Below, piece by piece: positions 24,244 through 32,160 of a DNA stretch of 64,000 nucleotides; position 1 is the first letter of the stretch; every line of letters begins with the position of its first letter. The DNA lies in NCBI RefSeq assembly GCF_900129755.1, contig NZ_FQWT01000003.1, forward strand, positions 124,001 through 188,000, in the 5' to 3' direction. Source of the stretch: Chryseobacterium oranimense. GTDB lineage: Bacteria > Bacteroidota > Bacteroidia > Flavobacteriales > Weeksellaceae. The position numbers and the translations under genes are program-made. The notes beneath the pieces are model-generated. The model worked only from the letters and a program-made list of their open reading frames with translations, did no database searches and had not been told where the DNA came from.

Positions 24244-25008
24244 TCAGTCAAGAGAGCGGGTTTCTCCGTCCTGCAAAATAAAACATCTGTCCTGAAGATT
24301 ATTTTCATTGATTTTGTCCTTAATAAATGAACGGTTTTCCTTACAATGGCTCACTGCCTCAAGGTGAGTCACCCAAACATAAGCTTCCGGCGCATGCTTG
24401 CAAACCTTGATAATATCCGAAGCGGTCATTATTATAGGATCTCCCACCACAAAAGTAGCGGCACCTCCTGCCACTATGATATGTTGAGGCTGATGTCTGT
24501 CGATTTCAGCAGCAATACCTTCATACCAGATACTGTCCCCGACAACGTATATGCTTTTTTCTTCCGTTTTAAAAACAAATCCATTAACCACTCCCATTTT
24601 CTTTCCTATTTCTCCGGTTCCGTGACGTCCTTCCGTCATGGAAATATTGATGTTCTGCCAGGCAACAGCATCTTTAACAGGAATAATATTTGTAAAACCT
24701 GATTGTGAAATCTGCTCTGCGATGCTTTCCGGACATAAGAGCGGAATATTTTTATCTAAAATCTCAATGGCTTTTTCATCCCAGTGATCAGGATGAAGGT
24801 GAGTAACCACCACAGCATCAATTTCGGACAGCCTTTCTTTCAGTATTTCTTCAGTGAATGGAAGATTTACCAGTGGATTCAGCAATTCATTGTCTGTCAT
24901 CGGGAACAGTCCCAGGGAACCTTTCTTTCCAAGCATGGGATCAATTAAAATGTTTTTCCCTCCAATCTGGAGTACTAATGTGGCATTGCGCCATAATTCT
25001 AGTGTCAT
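24244..25008 (-). CDS. MBL-fold metal-dependent hydrolase (UlaG-like)
   Basis: 254 residues. It has the metallo-beta-lactamase motif THLHPDHWDEKA (HxHxDH-like, ~72-78), an early LQIGGKNILIDPML strand and later metal ligands GRHGTGEIG, VVGDSIWYEG and VWVTHLEAVSHC. These features fit the UlaG/L-ascorbate-6-phosphate lactonase-like branch, whose members often act on lactones or phosphoesters of unknown identity. It is divergent from an HxlR regulator (90-bp gap), which probably controls it in response to a reactive substrate; inference from arrangement. Confidence 0.82.
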   Translation of the reverse strand: MTLELWRNATLVLQIGGKNILIDPMLGKKGSLGLFPMTDNELLNPLVNLPFTEEILKERLSEIDAVVVTHLHPDHWDEKAIEILDKNIPLLCPESIAEQISQSGFTNIIPVKDAVAWQNINISMTEGRHGTGEIGKKMGVVNGFVFKTEEKSIYVVGDSIWYEGIAAEIDRHQPQHIIVAGGAATFVVGDPIIMTASDIIKVCKHAPEAYVWVTHLEAVSHCKENRSFIKDKINENNLQDRCFILQDGETRSLD

Positions 25009-25062
25009 TTTGCTTAATTTTGTTCCGTAAAACTAGGACTCAATCAGAGCTAAATAATAGAC

Positions 25063-25081
25063 GGTTACCAAAAGGTTAACC
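25063..25081. promoter_or_regulatory. candidate HxlR operator
   Basis: GGTTACC-aaaa-GGTTAACC is a near-inverted repeat (GTTACC against GGT(T)AAC) 18 bp upstream of the HxlR ATG and within the divergent region with the hydrolase gene. HxlR proteins bind such GTTAC/GTAAC repeats near their own start. Assignment is by position only. Confidence 0.4.
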
Positions 25082-25098
25082 ATAAATATTTGTAACAT

Positions 25099-25416
25099 AT
25101 GAATTTTGAGGAATTTAAAAACTGCGGGCTCAGAAGAAGCCTGGATATTCTCTCCGGAAAATGGAAACCATTAATTTTTCAGAATCTTTTTGAAAAAGAC
25201 GAGGTCCGTTTTATAGAATTGTGGCGCAATATGCCGAGGGTCTCCAAGAAAGTGCTTTCGGAACAGCTGAAACAACTGGAAGAAAATCATATGATCCAAC
25301 GGATTGAAGTCTATAATTTCCCTCCTGAAGTTTATTACAAGCTTACAGATAAGGCCCGTGAATTGGGTCCTATTCTTGACCAGCTGCACCAATGGGGAAA
25401 TGAGCTGGCTCACTAA
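25099..25416 (+). CDS. HxlR-family transcriptional regulator
   Basis: 105 residues, a single winged helix: CGLRRSLDILSGKWKPLIFQNLFEKDEVRFIELWRNMPRVSKKVLSEQLKQLEENHMIQR, then FPPEVYYKLTDKARELGPIL. The N-terminal Cys (NCGLRRSLDIL) is at the place where redox-active HxlR members carry their sensor thiol. Divergent from the MBL hydrolase. Its last 47 bp overlap the end of bioA on the other strand. Confidence 0.88.
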   Translation: MNFEEFKNCGLRRSLDILSGKWKPLIFQNLFEKDEVRFIELWRNMPRVSKKVLSEQLKQLEENHMIQRIEVYNFPPEVYYKLTDKARELGPILDQLHQWGNELAH

Positions 25417-26695
25417 AAAGGTTCAGAACGTCAAGAATAGTCTGATAAATAAAATCCAGCTCTTCTGAAGTGATGCAATACGGCGGAACCAGATACATGA
25501 TATTTCCCAACGGACGCATAATGATTCCTCTTTGCAGAAATTCATCATAAAGAATTTTTCCGGTTTCATTAAAATAAGAGGTATTTTGCTCTGTTTTATA
25601 TTCAAAAGCGAGAATAGTTCCGGTTTGACGTACATTTTCAACATTCGGGTGGAATGACAGAGTTTTCACAAAATCTGAATGCTGTCTGCTGATACGGTCA
25701 ATAGCAGCCAAAGTTTCTTTTTTCAGTAAAAGTTCCATGCTCGCCAGTGCTGCAGTACAGGCCAGAGGATTTGCGGTAAAAGAATGTCCGTGAAACAAAG
25801 TTTTATATTTGTCATCCGATAAGAAAGCATTGAATATAGCCTGTGAACAGGTGGTGATTCCCATAGGCATTGTTCCTCCGGTCAAGCCCTTTGAAAAGCA
25901 CATGATATCCGGATCTTCGGTAAGATGATCGGCTGCAAACAGTTTTCCTGTTCTTCCAAAACCTGTAAAAACTTCATCCTGGATCATCAGAATTCCCAGT
26001 TTTCTGCAAAATTTCATAAGTTCGTCAAGATGTTCAGCTTCATACATCAGCATGCCTGCAGCGCCCTGCACCAGCGGTTCATAAATAAAACAGGCTGTTT
26101 CCTCTGCTATATTCCCAATTTCAACTTTCAGACGTTCAATATTTTCAGCATTGGGGGTATCAATAAAAACCACTTCGAAAAGCATACTTCCGAAAGGTTT
26201 TGTCCATACACTTCTTCCGCTTACAGACATGGCTCCGAAGGTGTCACCATGATAAGCCTCTTTAAAAGCAAGAATCTTAGTTTTTTCATTTCCAAGATTG
26301 TAGGCATACTGGATACACATTTTCAGAGCTGCTTCCACTGCAGTAGAACCATTATCCGAATAAAATACCTTTTCCTGATTACCGGGAAGCAGTTTTAAAA
26401 GGTTTTCTGAAAGCTGAACAGCAGGCTCATGGGTAAAACCCGCAAAAATAACCTGCTCCAATGTATTCAGCTGCTGAGAAACCCGTTCTGCTATGTAAGG
26501 ATGGGCATGCCCATGTAAAGTCACCCACCATGATGAAACAGCATCAATATATTTTTTCCCATCATCACCATAAAGATATGCACCCTTCCCCCTTACAATG
26601 GGAACAGGATCTCCTGCCGTTTTCATTTGGGTGTAGGGATGCCAGTTGACAGCTTTATCTCTTTCCGCAAGGCGGGATTGTAGTGAAGTATTCAT
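25370..26695 (-). CDS. bioA: adenosylmethionine-8-amino-7-oxononanoate aminotransferase
   Basis: 441 residues, class III PLP aminotransferase. Visible: WHPYTQM near the N-terminus, SSWWVTLHGHAHPYI, YSDNGSTAVEAALKMC, the SAM-site/substrate block AYHGDTFGAMSVSG, and the PLP lysine in MCFSKGLTGGTMPMG (~275). It converts KAPA to 7,8-diaminopelargonate in biotin synthesis. It is separated from bioB by 176 bp with its own palindrome, so it is probably a separate transcription unit. The C-terminal ~15 residues overlap the convergent HxlR gene by 47 bp; the end may be slightly extended compared with relatives. Confidence 0.93.
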   Translation of the reverse strand: MNTSLQSRLAERDKAVNWHPYTQMKTAGDPVPIVRGKGAYLYGDDGKKYIDAVSSWWVTLHGHAHPYIAERVSQQLNTLEQVIFAGFTHEPAVQLSENLLKLLPGNQEKVFYSDNGSTAVEAALKMCIQYAYNLGNEKTKILAFKEAYHGDTFGAMSVSGRSVWTKPFGSMLFEVVFIDTPNAENIERLKVEIGNIAEETACFIYEPLVQGAAGMLMYEAEHLDELMKFCRKLGILMIQDEVFTGFGRTGKLFAADHLTEDPDIMCFSKGLTGGTMPMGITTCSQAIFNAFLSDDKYKTLFHGHSFTANPLACTAALASMELLLKKETLAAIDRISRQHSDFVKTLSFHPNVENVRQTGTILAFEYKTEQNTSYFNETGKILYDEFLQRGIIMRPLGNIMYLVPPYCITSEELDFIYQTILDVLNLFSEPAHFPIGAAGQE

Positions 26696-26781
26696 ATAGA
26701 ATGTATTTATGATTATTTTAAAGGGTGAAATGGCAAAGAAAGCAGAAAAAGCTAAGGGATCGAATAAGCGATTATGTAAAT

Positions 26782-26818
26782 TTGTTACTGATCATGAACA
26801 AGCAAAATTCAGTAACAA
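26782..26818. promoter_or_regulatory. inverted repeat in the bioA upstream region
   Basis: TTGTTACTG (26782-26790) and CAGTAACAA (26810-26818) are perfect 9-bp arms around a 19-bp spacer that includes a near -7 box on the minus strand (GAATTTTG). The half-site recalls BirA boxes (TTGTWAAC...GTTWACAA), but the spacing is longer than the usual 14-16. It may instead bind the MocR-type regulator. It lies ~90 bp upstream of bioA. Confidence 0.4.
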
Positions 26819-26871
26819 GCATCTGGTTAAATAACCCGAACCACTTTTATTCCGCATCCCGAAACTCAAAA

Positions 26872-27864
26872 CTAACAACAAGTATTTTCCTTCATCTTCA
26901 TCGGCTTCAGACCCAGTTTTTCCAGCATCTGCATATCTTCAGAAACACCGGGATTAGGAGTCACCAATAAGGTTTCTCTTTCTCCGGTGAAAATAGAATT
27001 GGCTCCTGCCATAAAGCACCATGCCTGCTCTGTTTCATTCATTTCGATGCGTCCTGCGCTCAGTCTTACCATTGAGGAAGGCATGACAATTCTGGCGGTA
27101 GCGATCATTCTTACCATTTCCCAGGTATCTACTTTTTCATTATCTTCAAGTGGTGTTCCTGCTACCCTAGCCAGCGCATTGATAGGAACGGATTCCGGAT
27201 GCTTAGGCATAGTGGCAAGCGTTAAAAGCATTGAAATTCTATCCTTGTGTGTTTCTCCCAGACCGATAATACCTCCGGAGCAAACTGTTATTCCGGCTTT
27301 TCTGACATTATTAATGGTATTGATCCTGTTGTCGAACGTTCTGGTTGAAATAATTTCTTCATAATACTGTTCAGAGGTGTCAAGATTATGGTTGTAGGCA
27401 TACAGACCTGCTTCCTGAAGGCGTATCGCCTGTTCTTCGGTAAGCATTCCCAGGGTACAGCAAACCTCCAGCCCCAGTTCATTTACTCCTTTTACCATAT
27501 CAATTACCCTGTCGAAATCACGGTTGTTTCTTACTTCACGCCATGCTGCCGCCATACAGAAACGGGATGAACCGTTGTCTTTAGCCTTTTGTGCATGAGC
27601 AATGACCGTTTCTGTGGGAAGTAATGCCTGAACTTTAATATTGGTGTGATAACGGGCGGCCTGGCCGCAGTACGAACAGTCTTCAGGGCATCCTCCGGTT
27701 TTGATGGAAAGTAATGTGGAAATCTGTACTTCTGAAGGATCATGCCACTCACGATGAACGGTTGACGCCTTGTAAATTAGTTCAAGAAGAGGCTGATGAT
27801 AAATTTCTTCTATTTCTTCTTTCGTCCAGTTGTTTCTGATGGTTGTTTTTTTGTCCATTATCAT
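26872..27864 (-). CDS. bioB: biotin synthase
   Basis: 330 residues, radical SAM enzyme. The cluster motif is [16 protein letters not shown] (CxxxCxxC), followed by [49 protein letters not shown] and [16 protein letters not shown], plus the [2Fe-2S] Arg region [12 protein letters not shown]. It inserts sulphur into dethiobiotin. ATG 27864 overlaps the bioD stop (ATGA); a second ATG two codons later is possible. Confidence 0.96.
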   Translation of the reverse strand: MIMDKKTTIRNNWTKEEIEEIYHQPLLELIYKASTVHREWHDPSEVQISTLLSIKTGGCPEDCSYCGQAARYHTNIKVQALLPTETVIAHAQKAKDNGSSRFCMAAAWREVRNNRDFDRVIDMVKGVNELGLEVCCTLGMLTEEQAIRLQEAGLYAYNHNLDTSEQYYEEIISTRTFDNRINTINNVRKAGITVCSGGIIGLGETHKDRISMLLTLATMPKHPESVPINALARVAGTPLEDNEKVDTWEMVRMIATARIVMPSSMVRLSAGRIEMNETEQAWCFMAGANSIFTGERETLLVTPNPGVSEDMQMLEKLGLKPMKMKENTCC

Positions 27865-28475
27865 AAATTTGTTTTTGTTAATTGTTCTGCAGCGGCTTTG
27901 ATGCTTTCTTTTGTGGGCCGATCCATTTCAGGAATGCGGATGATCCTGGTTTCTTTTTTTATATATCCGGTGATTACTCTTTCTGTATCCGGAGGAAAAG
28001 TTCCGTTTAGGATGAGAAATTGCAGTTTAATTTCTTTTTGATATAATGCCATGACAGAGAGCAAAGTATGGTTAATGCATCCTAAATAATTTCTCACCAC
28101 CAATCCTACAGGAAGTGAAAGTTTTTCAATCAGGTCGATCATAAAAACGTGGTCAGAAAGAGGTACCATGAGCCCTCCTGCTCCTTCCACAATGAGATTG
28201 TTATCTGTTTTGGGAAGTTTAAAATTTTCAATGTCAATTTCAATATTTTCTTCCGCTGCCGATTGGTGCGGAGATGCAGCGAGCTCGAAACGGTAGTCTT
28301 CGGGATGGCAGATCGTGTTTTTCGTCCAATGCTCAATTTTATGGCTGTCGGAGTTGTCTAAGTCTCCGGATTGTACCGGTTTCCAGTAATCTGCTTTAAA
28401 ATACTCTACCAAAACAGCTGAGCAGATGGTTTTTCCTACTTCGGTTCCTATGCCGGTGATGAATAGTTTGTTCAT
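27861..28475 (-). CDS. bioD: dethiobiotin synthetase
   Basis: 204 residues. P-loop [19 protein letters not shown] at residues 7-25, YWKPVQSGD (substrate loop) and [13 protein letters not shown] are the BioD hallmarks. It forms the ureido ring of dethiobiotin from diaminopelargonate, CO2 and ATP. The stop overlaps the bioB start; bioF ends 57 bp upstream, where a copy of an interspersed repeat lies. Confidence 0.94.
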   Translation of the reverse strand: MNKLFITGIGTEVGKTICSAVLVEYFKADYWKPVQSGDLDNSDSHKIEHWTKNTICHPEDYRFELAASPHQSAAEENIEIDIENFKLPKTDNNLIVEGAGGLMVPLSDHVFMIDLIEKLSLPVGLVVRNYLGCINHTLLSVMALYQKEIKLQFLILNGTFPPDTERVITGYIKKETRIIRIPEMDRPTKESIKAAAEQLTKTNL

Positions 28476-28479
28476 TAGT

Positions 28480-28503
28480 GTTACGGGTTTCGAGATTCGG
28501 GAT
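28480..28503. repeat. interspersed repeat copy between bioF and bioD
   Basis: GTTACGGGTTTCGAGATTCG is nearly identical to one arm of the inverted repeat at 30272-30387 (GTTACGGGTTTCGAGCTACG). It fills half of the 57-bp gap inside the biotin operon. Only one arm is present here. Confidence 0.6.
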
Positions 28504-28532
28504 ATTTATTTGCTATCTTAGCTTTCTTTGCC

Positions 28533-29633
28533 TTAAACAAATTCCTTTATAACCCCTGCCATTTCTAAGATTTCCTCTTCGGTATTAAAACTGTGAAGAC
28601 ATATCCTGAGTCTTTCAGTTCCGGTTTTTACCGTCGGGCTATAGACCGCATAGGTTAGAAATTTTCTGGCGGACAATTTTTCCTGCAGAGCTTTAAGCTG
28701 ATGATTGTCAGGAATTATGATGGCTTGTATCGGGCTTATTTCTGATGAAGATGTTTTTATATTCTGATTTCTGAAGATGTTTATATTCTGATGGAGTTTT
28801 TGCGGTAGTTCAGGTCTTTGTTTTAAAAAATCATAACCTGCTTTTATACTCAGCCATATAAAGTCCTGGGCAGCTGTTGTGTAAATAAACGGTGAGGCAA
28901 AATTCACTAAATAAGATTTTACGGTTTCATTACAAAGAATGGCAGCTCCATGAGCACCCAAAGCTTTTCCATAGGTTACTACAACGGCAAAAACATCGTT
29001 CTGCAAATTATATTTCTCAACCAGACCATACCCGAAAACTCCGAAAGCATGGGCTTCGTCTACAATCAATGCTGCGTTATATTTCCTGGCTAAGGCTGCA
29101 ATGCCCTTAAGAGGAGCAAAATCGCCATCCATCGAATAAAGACTTTCTATAGCTATATAGCATGTTCCGGTCTGCCTTTTCAGGATACTTTCCAGATCTT
29201 CAGGATCATTATGTCTGAATTTTATTTTTTTTGCATAAGACATTCTGCACGCATCATGAACCGACCGGTGAATCTGCTCATCAATGATAATGGTATCGTG
29301 CCGGTCCGGCAATGCAGAAAACAAAGCCAGATTGGCATTGTAGCCGGAATAGAAAAGCAGCGCATCAGAATATTGATGCTGTTGAGCGATATAGTGCTCT
29401 ACTTCGCTCACTATCATGCTGTTTCCGCTGATCAGTCTCGATCCGGAACTTCCTGAAAGCAATACAGGATTTTCCTGAACGCACCTTAGCAGTTGCTGTT
29501 GCAGCTCTTCATTTTTCGACAGCCCGAGATAATCATTGGAATAGAAATCAATACCTTTTAATCCAGGCTTTAATGTTCTCAGTATTCCTGCTTCTTTTCT
29601 CCGGTCAAGAGCCTCCTGAAATTTTTTAAGCAT
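28533..29633 (-). CDS. bioF: 8-amino-7-oxononanoate synthase
   Basis: 366 residues, alpha-oxoamine synthase of PLP fold type I. Visible: DFYSNDYLGLSKN, LLSGSSGSRLISGNSMIVSEVE, ALLFYSGYNANLALFSAL, IVDEAHAFGVFG and the PLP lysine in VVTYGKALGAHGAAIL. It condenses pimeloyl-thioester with alanine to KAPA. The start overlaps the upstream ferritin-like gene by 8 bp, so they are translated together. Confidence 0.92.
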   Translation of the reverse strand: MLKKFQEALDRRKEAGILRTLKPGLKGIDFYSNDYLGLSKNEELQQQLLRCVQENPVLLSGSSGSRLISGNSMIVSEVEHYIAQQHQYSDALLFYSGYNANLALFSALPDRHDTIIIDEQIHRSVHDACRMSYAKKIKFRHNDPEDLESILKRQTGTCYIAIESLYSMDGDFAPLKGIAALARKYNAALIVDEAHAFGVFGYGLVEKYNLQNDVFAVVVTYGKALGAHGAAILCNETVKSYLVNFASPFIYTTAAQDFIWLSIKAGYDFLKQRPELPQKLHQNINIFRNQNIKTSSSEISPIQAIIIPDNHQLKALQEKLSARKFLTYAVYSPTVKTGTERLRICLHSFNTEEEILEMAGVIKEFV

Positions 29634-30249
29634 AATCCAACTGTGATACTTCCTCTGTTATAGCATTGATCCACTGATCGTGCAGTTCTTTTTCTATAAT
29701 CAGAATATTTTCTGCATGCTGCTGCCATTCTGCAGAAAATTCGTTGAGCTGGTTAATCATTTCCTCAAGGTGTCCCTCTTCTTCCAGAATGATAGATTTC
29801 ACCATAATTCTTGAAGCCTCTTTCGTTAAAACATCCTGATAAACAGGATACAGCTCATCTGCCCTAACCTCAATAGCATAGGTTACAAAAAGATAGGCGG
29901 CATATTTTAACTCTTCTTTATTTAAATGAAATGCAGTCTGAAGATACCTGCATGTTTTGATATCTAAAGAATGAAGGTATTGTCTGGTTGCAACCGGAGC
30001 CAGAAGCTCATCTGCTTCATAAGTTTTGCATAGTTCAGGATCTATTTTCCCGATCTGTTTTTTTAAATAATAAGCGTGGCGGTGTTCTTCCGCAGCGTGT
30101 TTCAGCTGTATAAGGGTAACGGAAACCGGATGTTCACACTTAGAAATTTTTCTGGCGCCGGCATTTTCCATCAATGAAAGTGTATTCAGCCATTTGGCGT
30201 GGGTTCCGTTGTCCTTTACAATTTTTTCAAGCAGTTGATGAAATTCCAT
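29626..30249 (-). CDS. ferritin-like putative di-iron protein heading the biotin operon
   Basis: 207 residues, almost entirely helical, no signal or membrane segment. The residues expected for a ferritin-like di-iron site are all present with the right spacing: Glu28 (SLMENAGARK), Glu55-x-x-His58 (AEEHRHAYY), Glu127 (YAIEVRADELYP) and Glu157-x-x-His160 (LEEEGHLEEM). It is the first gene of the bioF-bioD-bioB operon and overlaps bioF by 8 bp. No bioC, bioH, bioW, bioI or bioZ lies in the window. A role in making the pimeloyl precursor by oxidation, analogous to P450 BioI, is a hypothesis. It could also be a hydroxylase, an iron store or a carrier-handling protein. Confidence 0.7.
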   Translation of the reverse strand: MEFHQLLEKIVKDNGTHAKWLNTLSLMENAGARKISKCEHPVSVTLIQLKHAAEEHRHAYYLKKQIGKIDPELCKTYEADELLAPVATRQYLHSLDIKTCRYLQTAFHLNKEELKYAAYLFVTYAIEVRADELYPVYQDVLTKEASRIMVKSIILEEEGHLEEMINQLNEFSAEWQQHAENILIIEKELHDQWINAITEEVSQLDYA

Positions 30250-30271
30250 AGTTTTATCAATTTTGGTTTGA

Positions 30272-30387
30272 GTTACGGGTTTCGAGCTACGTGTTATTTA
30301 ATTCGGAGATTAGAAGTTTTAGACTTCTATTTAAGCATTAACTTGAAATTAATATTATCTCGTATCTCGTATCTCGAAACCCGCAAC
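30272..30387. repeat. imperfect inverted repeat element upstream of the biotin operon
   Basis: GTTACGGGTTTCGAGCTACG (30272-30291) is mirrored, with two mismatches, by CGTATCTCGAAACCCGCAAC at 30368-30387. Inside lie a small hairpin (AGAAGT-tttag-ACTTCT) and a heptamer series ATCTCGT. A third copy of the arm lies at 28480. The element fills the divergent region between the biotin operon and the MocR-type gene, so it could be read through into mRNA or serve as a mobile palindromic unit. Confidence 0.65.
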
Positions 30388-30459
30388 CCACAACTTTAAT
30401 TTTATTCACTCCAAAAGTAGTATATTGCCGGACCATTAAAAGGTGCCAGTTTTAATATT

Positions 30460-31947
30460 ATGGATAGTCCGGTTAAAATTCCTTATCAAAGTTTTATTGA
30501 AATCGACAGAAATTCAGAAACATCGATCTATATGCAGATTGCCAATCAGCTTATTAATGCTATTCAAAGAGGTTTTCTGCCTTACGGAACCAAACTTCCC
30601 GGGACCAGAGCTTTCAGTGAAGTTTTGAACATTCACCGGAATACGGCAGTTGCCGTTTATGATGAACTATCTGCACAGGGCTGGGTAGAAAGCCTTCCGA
30701 ACAAAGGGACTTTCATTATTGGTGAACATCAGGAGAAACCTGTACAGATGAAATATTTTGAAAAGAACAGCCTTCAGAACTATCCCAGGGTAACAGGATT
30801 TTCATTTAAAAGCTCAAATATTTTAGACAATCCTTTTGAACATTCGGACTGTGAATATGTTTTTAATGATGGGGTTCCGGATATAAGGCTGACTCAGATC
30901 GGCCAGCATTCAAGGTTTTACAGTTCGATTCTCAAGAGGAAATCCAATCAGAAAATGCTGGGGCACTACAATCATGACGGCAGTGAATTTTTTAAAGAAC
31001 ATCTTTCAAGATATCTTAATCTGTCCCGGGGGCTGCCTATTTCAAAGAATAATCTTCTCATTACCCGCAGTACTGAAATGAGTATTTATATTGTTTCCGA
31101 AATTCTACTTTCTGAAGGAGATACCGTATTGGTTGGGGCTTTGAGTTATTTTTCCGTGAATATGATTTTTCAGAAAAAAGGAGTGAATATCTTATCAATG
31201 CCTATTGATGAAGAAGGGATTATCGTGGAAAACGTCCGGGAAATCTGCAAAAAACGGAAAATCAGGATGCTTTACCTTACCCCGCACCACCACTATCCCA
31301 CTACCGTTGCATTGAGTGCCCAGCGAAGGCTTGAACTGCTGGATCTTTCCTATGAATACGGTTTTGTGATCTTAGAGGATGATTACGATTATGAATTTCA
31401 TTATGATAAAAGCCCGATTCTTCCTTTGGCAAGTGCTGATACCAATGGAATGGTGATTTACATAGGTTCGTTCGGAAAGTCTCTGGCACCGGGATTCAGG
31501 ACAGGTTTTATTGTAGCTCCCGAAAATCTGATGGCTGAGATGCGAAAATATCTTGGAATTATAGACCGTCAGGGTGATATTTTAATGGAAAAAGCCCTGG
31601 GTGAAATGATTGAAGAAGGTGAAATAAACCGATATCTGAAAAAATCGTTAAAGGTTTATCAGGAAAGGCGGGATTATTTTGCTGAACTTCTGGAAGAGCA
31701 TTTAGGAGCGCTGGTACAGTTTCAAAAACCATCCGGAGGTCTTGCTTTCTGGCTGGAATGGAATGTCCCTGTCAATCTGATGCAGCTGAGCAGGAATTGT
31801 GCAAAGGACAATCTTTTTATTCCGAAAACACTGCTTTACCAAACCAAGAATCTGACTGCTATGCGAATAGGCTTCGGGAATTTCAATGCTGACGAAATGA
31901 AAAGAAGTATAGGGATTTTTGCGAAAAATGCCAGGAGATTGCTTTAA
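30460..31947 (+). CDS. MocR/PdxR-type GntR regulator with aminotransferase-like domain
   Basis: 495 residues. N-terminal GntR winged helix (residues ~22-90): SIYMQIANQLINAIQRGFLPYGTKLPGTRAFSEVLNIHRNTAVAVYDELSAQGWVES. The C-terminal domain is aminotransferase fold type I with TPHHHYPTTVALSAQRRLELL, ILEDDYDYEFHYD and the PLP lysine in YIGSFGKSLAPGFRTGF. Such regulators sense PLP plus an amino compound. Here it is divergent from the biotin operon, whose BioF and BioA are PLP enzymes on amino-oxo acids, so KAPA/DAPA-type effectors are conceivable. GGACC-attaaaa-GGTGCC at 30430-30447, just before the ATG, may be its own operator. Confidence 0.9.
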   Translation: MDSPVKIPYQSFIEIDRNSETSIYMQIANQLINAIQRGFLPYGTKLPGTRAFSEVLNIHRNTAVAVYDELSAQGWVESLPNKGTFIIGEHQEKPVQMKYFEKNSLQNYPRVTGFSFKSSNILDNPFEHSDCEYVFNDGVPDIRLTQIGQHSRFYSSILKRKSNQKMLGHYNHDGSEFFKEHLSRYLNLSRGLPISKNNLLITRSTEMSIYIVSEILLSEGDTVLVGALSYFSVNMIFQKKGVNILSMPIDEEGIIVENVREICKKRKIRMLYLTPHHHYPTTVALSAQRRLELLDLSYEYGFVILEDDYDYEFHYDKSPILPLASADTNGMVIYIGSFGKSLAPGFRTGFIVAPENLMAEMRKYLGIIDRQGDILMEKALGEMIEEGEINRYLKKSLKVYQERRDYFAELLEEHLGALVQFQKPSGGLAFWLEWNVPVNLMQLSRNCAKDNLFIPKTLLYQTKNLTAMRIGFGNFNADEMKRSIGIFAKNARRLL

Positions 31948-32004
31948 ATGTGGATGTTATCTCTCGTAGATTTTGCAGATGGAGCAGATTTTTGAGTATG
32001 ACGT

Positions 32005-32035
32005 AACCTTATAGGTTTTAAAAACCTATAAGGTT
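32005..32035. repeat. perfect 31-bp palindrome in the intergenic region after the MocR gene
   Basis: AACCTTATAGGTTTT (32005-32019) and its exact complement AAAACCTATAAGGTT (32021-32035) flank one base. The surroundings (gcagatggagcagattttt; cccgcggatcacatgagtccc) look like decayed repeat sequence rather than coding DNA. It resembles short palindromes scattered in flavobacterial genomes. No T run follows, so it is not a clear terminator. Confidence 0.6.
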
Positions 32036-32115
32036 TAAATTAAAAGTAATAGTTTCCCGCGGATCACATGAGTCCCACTGATGTTTATGTTTTTGTATGT
32101 ACAGATATTTGGTAT

Positions 32116-32147
32116 AAAAAAGTGCAACTGTTACGTTACACTTTTTT
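32116..32147. terminator. bidirectional terminator between MocR gene and the siderophore operon
   Basis: AAAAAAGTG (32116-32124) pairs with CACTTTTTT (32139-32147), with inner AAC/GTT pairs. T runs exist on both strands. It lies 14 bp past the last gene of the siderophore operon. Confidence 0.75.
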
Positions 32148-32160
32148 GAATTTTTATTTT

